NCBI RefSeq assembly: GCF_042651785.1
Contig: NZ_JBHSEC010000005.1
Location: 124,001-188,000 of the forward strand
DNA from: Chungangia koreensis
GTDB taxonomy: Bacteria; Bacillota; Bacilli; Bacillales_A; Planococcaceae
Length of the DNA: 64,000 nucleotides
Direction: 5' to 3'
This document shows, piece after piece, positions 51,817 through 59,954 of the stretch; position 1 is the first letter of the stretch; every line of letters begins with the position of its first letter. Made by a program: the position numbers and the translations under genes. Below the pieces are notes generated by a model. That model was not told the DNA's origin and searched no databases. It was given only the letters and a program-made list of their open reading frames with translations.

Positions 51817-52854
51817 ATGGAAGCTCAGCTTCAGCAACTAAAAACAGAAGCCATTAGTAAGATCGAAGCGGCACAGAACGTAAAAGAATTGAATGAAGTC
51901 CGTGTTGCTTACTTAGGAAAAAAAGGTCCGATTACTGATTTGCTAAAAGGAATGGGGAAACTCCCTGCGGAAGAACGTCCTAAAATGGGTGCTCTTGTCA
52001 ATGTAGTCCGTGAAGAAGTAACGGCACAATTGGAAGCACGGATGACCTTATTGGAAGAAGAGGCAATCCAGGAGCAGCTTGAGAAAGAATCAATTGATGT
52101 AACCCTTCCGGGAAGACCAGTCCGAGTGGGGAATCACCATCCATTAACAAGAGTAATTGAAGAGATTGAAGACCTGTTCATCAGTATGGGGTATGAAATT
52201 GCGGAAGGTCCGGAAGTTGAAAAAGACTACTATAACTTTGAAGCGTTGAACTTGCCTAAGGGCCACCCTGCACGTGATATGCAGGATTCCTTCTACATTT
52301 CAGAAGATATTCTTTTACGCACTCATACATCTCCAGTCCAGGCGCGGACAATGGAAATTAAGGATGGAGAGCCGTTCAAAATCATTTGTCCGGGGAAAGT
52401 ATACCGCCGGGATAATGATGACGCTACTCACTCCCATCAATTCACCCAAATCGAAGGGCTTGTTGTTGGAGAGAATATTCGGATGAGTGATTTAAAAGGG
52501 ACATTGGATCTATTTGCAAAGAAAATGTTCGGTGAAGAGCGGGAAATCCGACTTCGTCCAAGCTTCTTCCCATTCACGGAGCCATCAGTTGAAATGGATA
52601 TCTCTTGTTTCAAGTGCGGTGGCGATGGTTGTAATGTATGTAAAAAAACAGGCTGGATTGAAATTTTAGGTGCTGGAATGGTTCATCCAAACGTATTGGA
52701 AATGGCCGGCTATGATCCGAAAAAAGTATCCGGTTTTGCTTTCGGTATGGGTCCTGAACGGATTGCCATGCTGAAATATGGTGTTGAAGATATCCGTCAT
52801 TTCTATACAAACGATACACGGTTCTTATCGCAATTCCACCGGACAGAGGTTTAA
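51817..52854 (+). CDS. pheS: Phenylalanyl-tRNA synthetase alpha subunit
   Basis: Catalytic subunit of the (alpha-beta)2 class IIc enzyme. The 345-aa protein has an N-terminal coiled coil (about 1-85) that binds tRNA and a catalytic domain with THTSPVQARTM, motif 2 and PSVEMDI. A Cys-rich segment (CFKCGGDGCNVCKKTGW, about 267-283) and motif 3 GFAFGMGPERIAMLKYG follow. RBS AAAGGAGG. Followed after 12 bp by pheT. Confidence 0.98.
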   Translation: MEAQLQQLKTEAISKIEAAQNVKELNEVRVAYLGKKGPITDLLKGMGKLPAEERPKMGALVNVVREEVTAQLEARMTLLEEEAIQEQLEKESIDVTLPGRPVRVGNHHPLTRVIEEIEDLFISMGYEIAEGPEVEKDYYNFEALNLPKGHPARDMQDSFYISEDILLRTHTSPVQARTMEIKDGEPFKIICPGKVYRRDNDDATHSHQFTQIEGLVVGENIRMSDLKGTLDLFAKKMFGEEREIRLRPSFFPFTEPSVEMDISCFKCGGDGCNVCKKTGWIEILGAGMVHPNVLEMAGYDPKKVSGFAFGMGPERIAMLKYGVEDIRHFYTNDTRFLSQFHRTEV

Positions 52855-52866
52855 GGAGGGAACAAC

Positions 52867-55275
52867 ATGCTCGTTTCAACAAAATGGTTACAAGATTATG
52901 TAGAAACAAATGGAATGGATCCTGCTGAACTGGCAGAAAAGATTACCCGTTCGGGAATCGAAGTTGACGCTGTTATAAACCGTTCAGAAGGACTAAAGAA
53001 TATTGTTGTCGGCTATGTGAAGGAGAAAGCTAAACACCCAGAAGCCGATAAATTAAACGTTTGCCAAGTTGACCTTGGTGAGGAAACAGTGCAAATTATT
53101 TGCGGTGCACCGAACGTCGATGAGGGACAAAAGGTTATCGTCGCTAAACCAGGCGCCAGACTTCCAGGCGGCTTTAAAATTAAAAAGGCAAAGCTGCGCG
53201 GAGAAGAATCCAATGGAATGATCTGCTCTCTTCAAGAGCTTGGCATTGAAGGAAAGGTTGTTCCAAAAGCTTATGCTGATGGAATTTTTGTATTGCCGGA
53301 AGATGCAGTCGCAGGCGAGGATGCGTTAGCTTATTTAGGATTAGACGATGTGGTCCTTGAACTGGGCTTGACGCCAAACCGCTCCGACGCCATGAGTATG
53401 TTAGGTGTAGCCTATGAAGTTGGAGCCATTCTATCCGAAGACGTAAAGCTTCCTGAAATTAGTTATACCGAGTCTTCCGAGAAGGCAGAGGATTATTTGA
53501 AGCTTCATGTCGAAGCGAACGATTTAAACCCATTGTATGTGGCAAAAGTAGTGAGAAATATTAAAGTAGCTGAATCGCCGCTTTGGCTTCAGCAACGCCT
53601 GATGGCTGCAGGTATACGTCCACATAATAATGTAGTGGACGTTACAAATTATGTTTTGATGGAGTACGGCCAGCCGCTTCATGCTTTTGACTATGATCGT
53701 TTGAAAACGAAAGAGATTGTAGTTCGTCGTGCTGCCGAAGGGCAAAAAATACAAACTCTTGACGACCAAGAACGTACGCTTCAATCACATCACTTAGTCA
53801 TTACGAATGGTGAAGAGCCAGTGGCTATCGCTGGTGTGATGGGCGGTGCGAATTCCGAAGTGCATGAGGGGACAACTACCGTTGTAATCGAATCTGCGTA
53901 CTTTAATCCTCAGTCAATTCGTCAATCGTCGAAAGATCATGGTTTACGAAGCGATGCGAGCTCCCGATTCGAAAAAGGTGTGGACCCGAATCGTGTCATT
54001 CCTGCCGCAGAACGAGCTGCACAGTTGTTAGCAGATTTGGCTGACGGAGAAGTTTTAGCTGGCTCCGTAATTTTTGATGAACTCGATAAATCACCGAAGA
54101 ACGTGGTGGTCTCTCCGGATTTTATTAACAACCGTCTTGGAATGAAAATACCGCTGGAAGACATGACGAATATTTTAGAACGTTTGAAATTTGATATTGA
54201 AGCGGCGAATGGGATGCTTTACGTAACAGTTCCGACAAGGAGACAAGATATTACCATTGAGGAAGATATCGTGGAAGAAGTTGCACGTCTCTATGGCTAC
54301 GATGAAATTCCGATGACGCTTCCAGAAGGGGAAGCAGTCCCTGGCGGGTTAACTCCTTACCAAGCAAAACGCCGTCAAGTACGTGCTTATATGGAAGGTG
54401 CCGGACTTTACCAAGCAATTACGTATTCGTTGGCTTCTACAGAAACGGCGCAGCAATTTGCTTTGAAAGATGCTCCAGTGACTGAACTTCTTATGCCAAT
54501 GAGTGAAGAACGCAGTACTCTGCGTCAAAGTGTAATTCCACATTTACTGGAAGCGGCAACTTACAATGTAGCTCGGAAAGTGGATTCTGTTGCCCTTTAT
54601 GAAATCGGTTCAGTCTTTTTAGGAACGACTGCTGACGAACTTCCGAACGAAGAAGAGCACATCGCTGCAGTTATCACTGGTAAGTGGGTAGACCATAGTT
54701 GGCAAGGTGAACAGAAATCAGTAGATTTCTATGTACTTAAGGGAATTGTCGAAGGTCTCTTCGAGTTATTAGGACAAAGTAACGAAGTCTCTTATCAAAA
54801 AGCTGTGATTGATGGATTGCACCCTGGCCGAACAGCAGAAGTGTTGCTTTCAGGAGAACGAATCGGGTTCATCGGCCAGTTGCATCCATCCGAACAAAAG
54901 GCGCGTGACCTAAAGGAAACGTATGTCATGGAATTGGATTTAGCGAAGATTTTGAATGTCGATGTCGAACCATTACTTTACACGGCTGTACCGCGATTCC
55001 CGTCGATCTCCCGTGACATTGCGATGGTAGTCGATCGTGCACAAGCTGCCGGAGAATTGGAATCCGTCATTCGTAAAGCTGGGGGCAAGCTATTAAAAGA
55101 AGTGAAAGTCTTTGACCTTTACGAAGGCGAGAAAATGGAAGAAGGCAAGAAATCAGTCGCGTTCTCATTGAATTACTTCGATCCGGAACGTACACTGACT
55201 GACGACGAAGTTGTAAATGCACATAATAAGGTTTTAGAAGCTTTAGAACAAGCGGGCGCACAACTCCGCGTGTAA
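52867..55275 (+). CDS. pheT: Phenylalanyl-tRNA synthetase beta subunit
   Basis: An 802-aa bacterial-type beta subunit. The tRNA-binding EMAP-like domain (about 40-150) is followed by the B3/B4 editing region (about 210-385), B5 (about 405-475) with VTVPTRRQDITIEEDIVEE, and the catalytic-like module. The C-terminal FDX-ACB anticodon domain is about 708-802. RBS AAGGAGG just after the pheS stop. A hairpin terminator follows. Confidence 0.98.
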   Translation: MLVSTKWLQDYVETNGMDPAELAEKITRSGIEVDAVINRSEGLKNIVVGYVKEKAKHPEADKLNVCQVDLGEETVQIICGAPNVDEGQKVIVAKPGARLPGGFKIKKAKLRGEESNGMICSLQELGIEGKVVPKAYADGIFVLPEDAVAGEDALAYLGLDDVVLELGLTPNRSDAMSMLGVAYEVGAILSEDVKLPEISYTESSEKAEDYLKLHVEANDLNPLYVAKVVRNIKVAESPLWLQQRLMAAGIRPHNNVVDVTNYVLMEYGQPLHAFDYDRLKTKEIVVRRAAEGQKIQTLDDQERTLQSHHLVITNGEEPVAIAGVMGGANSEVHEGTTTVVIESAYFNPQSIRQSSKDHGLRSDASSRFEKGVDPNRVIPAAERAAQLLADLADGEVLAGSVIFDELDKSPKNVVVSPDFINNRLGMKIPLEDMTNILERLKFDIEAANGMLYVTVPTRRQDITIEEDIVEEVARLYGYDEIPMTLPEGEAVPGGLTPYQAKRRQVRAYMEGAGLYQAITYSLASTETAQQFALKDAPVTELLMPMSEERSTLRQSVIPHLLEAATYNVARKVDSVALYEIGSVFLGTTADELPNEEEHIAAVITGKWVDHSWQGEQKSVDFYVLKGIVEGLFELLGQSNEVSYQKAVIDGLHPGRTAEVLLSGERIGFIGQLHPSEQKARDLKETYVMELDLAKILNVDVEPLLYTAVPRFPSISRDIAMVVDRAQAAGELESVIRKAGGKLLKEVKVFDLYEGEKMEEGKKSVAFSLNYFDPERTLTDDEVVNAHNKVLEALEQAGAQLRV

Positions 55276-55283
55276 ACAAACAT

Positions 55284-55320
55284 GACGTCTCCTTTAGTCT
55301 GATAGGGGGACGTCTTTTTT
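55284..55320 (+). terminator. Terminator after pheT
   Basis: GACGTCTCC pairs with GGGGACGTC, followed by six T. Confidence 0.85.
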
Positions 55321-55401
55321 CTAAACTAAATCCTTTGGCTAATTGTTATATTATTTAATTGAAGGGGAAAAAAGTTTTTAAAGTAGAAGGGGGAGTGGGG
55401 A

Positions 55402-56238
55402 ATGGTTGACCCACATTTTGAGGATCGGGATGCTCATTTGCGAATCGTAAGGGAAGAGTTGCTGAAAAGGGCAGTGGCTGATTTAACTTCCGATGAAGAT
55501 GTATTGGCCATTTACTTGGATGGTTCATTGTCACGAAATGAAGCAGACCGTTTTTCAGACATCGACTTACATACTATTGTGACTCCAGAAAAGATTGCGG
55601 ATTTTATTATGAGGAAAATGGAACGGGCGGAAAAATGGGGGAACGTATTATTTCATGAGAATACCAATCCTTATAGTCCCGTAGACGTTTCCCATTTCGA
55701 TTCGTTTGTTAAAGTCGATAGCTGGTACCATACAATTGATGAAATCAAGCCTTCCATATGGCTTCGGAATATGAAAATCCTGTACGACCCAAACGAAGTG
55801 CTGGAGCAAATAGCCGAAGATTCTTCTAAAATCGTTTACAAATCCACCTCAGAGGAAGTGGAATTTTGGAGAGGGAAAGTATTAGCTTTTATTCATGAAA
55901 CATATCGGGCGGTCAGGAGAAAAGAGTATTACTATGCCTTATCCAATTTAGATCGAGTCCGTTGGTTGATGGCTCTTGGATGGTATATGGAAATGGACGA
56001 GCATTTGGATAGTTCATATGGGGTGTGGTCCAAAATCGAGGGAGAACGGAGTAAGTTATCCCCAGAACAACTCAGCATATTAAAAAGCTGGGAAAGCTTT
56101 CGTCATCCTGACAGGATTATGGACGTATTAAGAAAAATTGTTCCTGAATTTAAGACATTGAATAAATCGTTGAGTGAAAAAGTTGTAATCGAGACCCGCG
56201 AGGAACTAATCGATCAGTGTATTGGAATGGTCCTGTAA
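55402..56238 (+). CDS. Nucleotidyltransferase-fold protein
   Basis: A 278-aa protein. The nucleotidyltransferase signature GSLSRNEADRFSDIDL is at about residues 37-52, giving the G-S-x-n-D-x-D catalytic pattern. A helical C-terminal domain follows (about 150-278), with Trp/Tyr-rich WRGKVLAFIHETYRAV. The pattern resembles aminoglycoside adenylyltransferases (AadK/ANT(6)-like), but no resistance claim is justified: such folds also serve other small-molecule and protein targets. It stands alone, with AAGGGGGAG upstream, inserted between pheT and rnhC relative to the B. subtilis order. Confidence 0.75.
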   Translation: MVDPHFEDRDAHLRIVREELLKRAVADLTSDEDVLAIYLDGSLSRNEADRFSDIDLHTIVTPEKIADFIMRKMERAEKWGNVLFHENTNPYSPVDVSHFDSFVKVDSWYHTIDEIKPSIWLRNMKILYDPNEVLEQIAEDSSKIVYKSTSEEVEFWRGKVLAFIHETYRAVRRKEYYYALSNLDRVRWLMALGWYMEMDEHLDSSYGVWSKIEGERSKLSPEQLSILKSWESFRHPDRIMDVLRKIVPEFKTLNKSLSEKVVIETREELIDQCIGMVL

Positions 56239-56253
56239 AACATAAAACCATAA

Positions 56254-56287
56254 AAGCATCTGCCATCAAGAGTGATGGCAGATGCTT
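56254..56287. terminator. Bidirectional terminator between nucleotidyltransferase gene and rnhC
   Basis: AAGCATCTGCCATCA-AGAG-TGATGGCAGATGCTT is a perfect 15-bp stem between convergent genes. Confidence 0.88.
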
Positions 56288-56307
56288 AATAGTTTCAAAC
56301 TCAAAAA

Positions 56308-57243
56308 TTAGTTCCTTTTCTTATGCAGTAAATCAGCAGCTTTTTTGGTATTTGCAAAATGCCATTTTGTCATAGATTTTAACGAGTCCGCACCTTGCTT
56401 CAGCAAAATCCGAGCAGCGATTTGATCTACTTTCGGTCCTGCACCTTTTGGCAACTCCAAACCTGCCATCTCACTTAACCTGTCCATCTCTTTAAGAAAA
56501 GCCACCCGTGCAAGAATGGATGCTGCAGCAACAGAAACATGAAGCTGTTCAGCTTTCGTTGAGAACAGTACATTTTCCCGAATGATTTCGGACTCCTGTT
56601 TAATGTGATTGTAGTATATTCCACGCTCAGCAAACTGGTCGATTAAGATATAGTCCGGTTTCTCAGGAGAGATTTTATTGAGAACATGCTTTAACGCCTG
56701 GTTATGGAGAAGCGCTTTGATCTTTCCTTGGCTCCAGCCAAGGGCTTGGACGTTATTATATTTTTCGTTTTTAAGAGTTAACACACTATGTGTCAAGGTT
56801 GTGGCCAAGTCAGGTGCAATTTTTCTCATCATATCGTCCGTCAGCATTTTGGAGTCTTTGACACCTAACTCTTTAATGAGTTCAATTTGGTCTTTTCGTA
56901 CATAGCATGCAGCTACAGTAACGGGACCAAAGAAATCGCCTGTCCCTGTTTCATCCGAACCGAGGACCGAAGCAGAAGCGAAATTCAGAGGCAGTTGATC
57001 GCCTTTAGTCCTAACTGGTTCATTCGTTTTTGAAGGCAAGGATTGACCCCATCGCTCGGATTCTCGGCCAGCTCCATTTCCTTGGAATAAAACCTTTCCA
57101 GAAGAATAGGCTGTGATGGAGACGTCGGGTAATTTTGCGGCGAACACAACGCCAGGTGCTTTGCGTTCCACTTTTTTGGTAGAATAATAGGAAGAGAGCT
57201 CCTCCAGTTTTGTTTTAGGCATTTGAATGACTACATTATTCAT
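56308..57243 (-). CDS. rnhC: Ribonuclease HIII
   Basis: Type 2 RNase H that cleaves RNA in RNA/DNA hybrids. The 311-aa protein has the N-terminal TBP-like substrate-binding domain (about 1-85) that sets RNase HIII apart from HII. The catalytic domain begins SDETGTGDFFGPVTVAA (about 95-111), with D-E residues in place and a further Asp in ILIDQFA. RBS AAAGGA precedes ATG. It is divergent from zapA, sharing a short intergenic region. Confidence 0.95.
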   Translation of the reverse strand: MNNVVIQMPKTKLEELSSYYSTKKVERKAPGVVFAAKLPDVSITAYSSGKVLFQGNGAGRESERWGQSLPSKTNEPVRTKGDQLPLNFASASVLGSDETGTGDFFGPVTVAACYVRKDQIELIKELGVKDSKMLTDDMMRKIAPDLATTLTHSVLTLKNEKYNNVQALGWSQGKIKALLHNQALKHVLNKISPEKPDYILIDQFAERGIYYNHIKQESEIIRENVLFSTKAEQLHVSVAAASILARVAFLKEMDRLSEMAGLELPKGAGPKVDQIAARILLKQGADSLKSMTKWHFANTKKAADLLHKKRN

Positions 57244-57265
57244 AGTTTAAGTCCTTTCATAGCGA

Positions 57266-57295
57266 TTCACATCTAAATCTATTTCATGTTATGAT
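57266..57295 (+). promoter_or_regulatory. Predicted zapA promoter
   Basis: TTCACA (57266-57271), an 18-bp spacer and TATGAT (57290-57295). Confidence 0.5.
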
Positions 57296-57325
57296 AGGAA
57301 ATAGGATTTTAAAGGGAGGCTTTCG

Positions 57326-57589
57326 GTGTTGGCAGATCAGCATAAAACTCGCATATCGGTTGACATTTACGGTCAGACATACAAGATGGTCGGGACAGAG
57401 ACCAGTGGGCATATGCGGCTTGTAGCTTCCGTCGTCGATGACAAGATGAGGGAAATCAATGCGCACAATCCGTCCCTTGACAGTACAAAACTCGCCGTCC
57501 TCACTGCCGTCAATACCGTTCATGACTACTTGAAGTTAAAAGAAACTGTTGAACAGTTGGAAGAAGAATTGAGAAAGTTGAAGGGTTGA
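57326..57589 (+). CDS. zapA: Cell division protein ZapA
   Basis: Promotes FtsZ filament bundling at mid-cell. The 87-aa protein has the family pattern: KTRISVDIYGQTYKMVGTE near the N-terminus, then a long C-terminal helix that forms a coiled coil (about 60-87). GTG 57326 lies seven bases after GGGAGG; a TTG one codon later is possible. The gene is followed after 5 bp by yshB, the conserved zapA-cvpA pair. Confidence 0.92.
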   Translation: MLADQHKTRISVDIYGQTYKMVGTETSGHMRLVASVVDDKMREINAHNPSLDSTKLAVLTAVNTVHDYLKLKETVEQLEEELRKLKG

Positions 57590-57594
57590 AGTGA

Positions 57595-58134
57595 ATGCTT
57601 GATATCATAATTTTGGTTTTGCTTATTGCCGGCCTTGTCACCGGATTTAAACGGGGCCTAATTGTACAATTAATACATATGACTGGTTTTATCATTGCCC
57701 TCATTGTGGCATACCTCTATTATAAACCACTTGCCGAAAAATTTGTCTTATGGATTCCTTATCCGGCAGTGGATGCAAATTCCATGTTGACATTTGCAAT
57801 AGAAACTCTTGATTTGGATCAAACGTTTTATCAGCTTATTGCATTCGCAATCATATTTTTTGCGGTCAAGTTTGCTCTGCAATTGGTTGCATCAATGTTT
57901 GATTTCTTGAAGTTCTTGCCGGTTCTTGGATGGGTAAGTAAATTTGCAGGAGCATTTTTAGGTTTTATCGAATTTTATTTCATTCTTTTTGTCATCCTAT
58001 ATATTATTGCTCTACTACCACTTGGAACACTACAGAATTTAATTGATGGTTCGATCTTTGCCGGTCTTATGCTTGAACACACACCGATCCTTTCGGAAAC
58101 GGTAAAAAACTGGTGGTACATATATACAAAATGA
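57595..58134 (+). CDS. yshB: CvpA-family membrane protein YshB
   Basis: A 179-aa protein with four hydrophobic segments (about 2-20, 24-42, 72-95 and 115-150). It starts MLDIIILVLLIAGLVTGFKR, the CvpA pattern with the Gly-Phe-x-Arg-Gly turn. The family was linked to colicin V production in E. coli; in Bacilli the role is unknown. Starts with ATG five bases after the zapA stop, inside the same transcript. Confidence 0.88.
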   Translation: MLDIIILVLLIAGLVTGFKRGLIVQLIHMTGFIIALIVAYLYYKPLAEKFVLWIPYPAVDANSMLTFAIETLDLDQTFYQLIAFAIIFFAVKFALQLVASMFDFLKFLPVLGWVSKFAGAFLGFIEFYFILFVILYIIALLPLGTLQNLIDGSIFAGLMLEHTPILSETVKNWWYIYTK

Positions 58135-58188
58135 AGATACTAACTCAGTTTGAAAAGTAGTACTTATTTTGTGTCTAAAACAACTAAT

Positions 58189-58218
58189 TGCTTCTCTCTA
58201 AAGAGGGAAGCTTTTTTT
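58189..58218 (+). terminator. Intraoperonic terminator-like hairpin before polX
   Basis: GCTTCTCTC-TAAA-GAGGGAAGC followed by seven T, ending just before the polX SD (AGGAGG). It could end the zapA-yshB transcript or attenuate polX. Confidence 0.75.
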
Positions 58219-58233
58219 AGGAGGCGGTTAGAT

Positions 58234-59937
58234 ATGAATAAGAAGACAATCATACGAACATTAGAGAAAATTGCATTATATATGGAATTGCAGGGGGAAA
58301 ATCCATTTAAAGTGGGTGCTTTTCGAAAAGCAGCTCAAACATTGGAGCTTGACCCGAGAAGTCTCTCAAAGATGGATGATATCCTTTCCTTGAAAGGGAT
58401 TGGCAAGGGGACAGGCTCTGTCATTACTGACTTAATGGAAAAAGGGAAATCGGATCTGCTCGAGGAATTGGAAGAAGCAGTGCCGAGCGGCCTTCTTCCA
58501 TTATTGAAACTTCCCGGTCTTGGTGGAAAGAAGATTGCAAAGCTCCATCAAGAATTAGGGATTGATTCACCTGAATCTTTACAAGCCGCCTGTGAACGTG
58601 GAGATGTAAGTAAACTTGCAGGATTCGGAAAAAAGACGGAAGAAAAGCTCTTAAAAGAGTTGGAATCCTTCCAGTCTATTCCGACACATTTTCCGATTTG
58701 GTCTATTGATGCAATCGTTAAAATGATTGAACAGGAGCTCTCCAATATTGAAGAGATTTCGAAGTATTCTGTAGCGGGCAGCTACCGCCGCAGAAAAGAA
58801 TTCAGTTCGGATATCGATTTTGTAATGGCGGTTACCGATCCGGAAAAAGTTCGGGAGAAGATATTGAATGCACTTCCAATTTCGGAAATTGTAGCAGCCG
58901 GTGATACGAAGGTTTCTGTAAAGTTGGATATGCAGGATCCTGTAGATGTAGACTTCCGCTTTGTGACTGAAGAGCAATACGCTTCTACTCTTCACCACTT
59001 TACAGGTTCAAAAGAGCATAATGTAAAGATGCGGCAATTGGCTAAGTCATTGGGTAAAAAAATAAGTGAATATGGAGTGGAACAGGAAGACGGTTCAGTA
59101 AAAACTTTCAAAACGGAAGAGGAGTTCTTCCAACATTTCAACCTTCCTTTCATTCCACCGACCCTTCGGAAAGATGGAACGGAACTGGACCGTTTGGACG
59201 AGATCCCTTCTGTTATTCAACCGGAGGACATTATCTCTGACCTTCATATGCATACGACATGGTCTGACGGTGCCCACTCCATACAGGAAATGGTCGAGGC
59301 TAACCGTCTGCTTGGTAGAAGATATATGGTGATTACAGATCACTCTCAGTATTTAAAAGTAGCGAATGGATTGACATCTTCACGTCTGCGTAAGCAAATG
59401 GAGGAAATCCGAAAGCTGCAGCTTCAATACGATGATATCCGGATTTTCTGTGGTACCGAAATGGATATTTTGCCTGATGGTTCATTAGACTTCGATGATG
59501 AGCTATTGGCCGATCTGGATTTTGTGATTGCTTCCATCCATTCGAGCTTTAGCCAGCCACAAGAGAAAATAATGGAACGGATTCTGACAGCAATGAAAAA
59601 CCCGCATGTCGATATGATTGCCCATCCAACTGGTAGAATCATCGGTCAGCGTCCTGGATATGAACCGGATGTTCCACAACTGATCCAGTGGGCGAAGGAA
59701 TACGGGAAAATCTTGGAGTTGAATGCGAATCCATTCAGATTAGATTTGGCCGAGGAATATTTAGTGATGGCACAAGAATTAGATGTGCCAATCGCCATTA
59801 ATACGGATGCTCATAGCATCGAACAATTAAATGTCATGCCGATCGGTGTACAATATGGACAACGTGCGTGGCTAAAGAAAGAAAATGTGGTTAACACTTG
59901 GTCAGTTAACCGTTTTGAATCATTCTTAAAGAAGTGA
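58234..59937 (+). CDS. polX: DNA polymerase/3'-5' exonuclease PolX
   Basis: Family X repair polymerase with a C-terminal PHP nuclease. The 567-aa product (start 58234, AGGAGGCGG upstream) has the HhH-containing N-terminal domain (LPGLGGKKIAKLHQ about 92-105). The palm is marked by GSYRRRKEFSSDIDF (about 181-195) with both catalytic Asp residues, and the PHP domain begins DLHMHTTWSDGAHS (about 334-347). B. subtilis PolX is 570 aa. Between yshB and mutS2, as in Bacillus; used in base-excision repair. Confidence 0.96.
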   Translation: MNKKTIIRTLEKIALYMELQGENPFKVGAFRKAAQTLELDPRSLSKMDDILSLKGIGKGTGSVITDLMEKGKSDLLEELEEAVPSGLLPLLKLPGLGGKKIAKLHQELGIDSPESLQAACERGDVSKLAGFGKKTEEKLLKELESFQSIPTHFPIWSIDAIVKMIEQELSNIEEISKYSVAGSYRRRKEFSSDIDFVMAVTDPEKVREKILNALPISEIVAAGDTKVSVKLDMQDPVDVDFRFVTEEQYASTLHHFTGSKEHNVKMRQLAKSLGKKISEYGVEQEDGSVKTFKTEEEFFQHFNLPFIPPTLRKDGTELDRLDEIPSVIQPEDIISDLHMHTTWSDGAHSIQEMVEANRLLGRRYMVITDHSQYLKVANGLTSSRLRKQMEEIRKLQLQYDDIRIFCGTEMDILPDGSLDFDDELLADLDFVIASIHSSFSQPQEKIMERILTAMKNPHVDMIAHPTGRIIGQRPGYEPDVPQLIQWAKEYGKILELNANPFRLDLAEEYLVMAQELDVPIAINTDAHSIEQLNVMPIGVQYGQRAWLKKENVVNTWSVNRFESFLKK

Positions 59938-59954
59938 AATGGAGGTGTTTTTGA

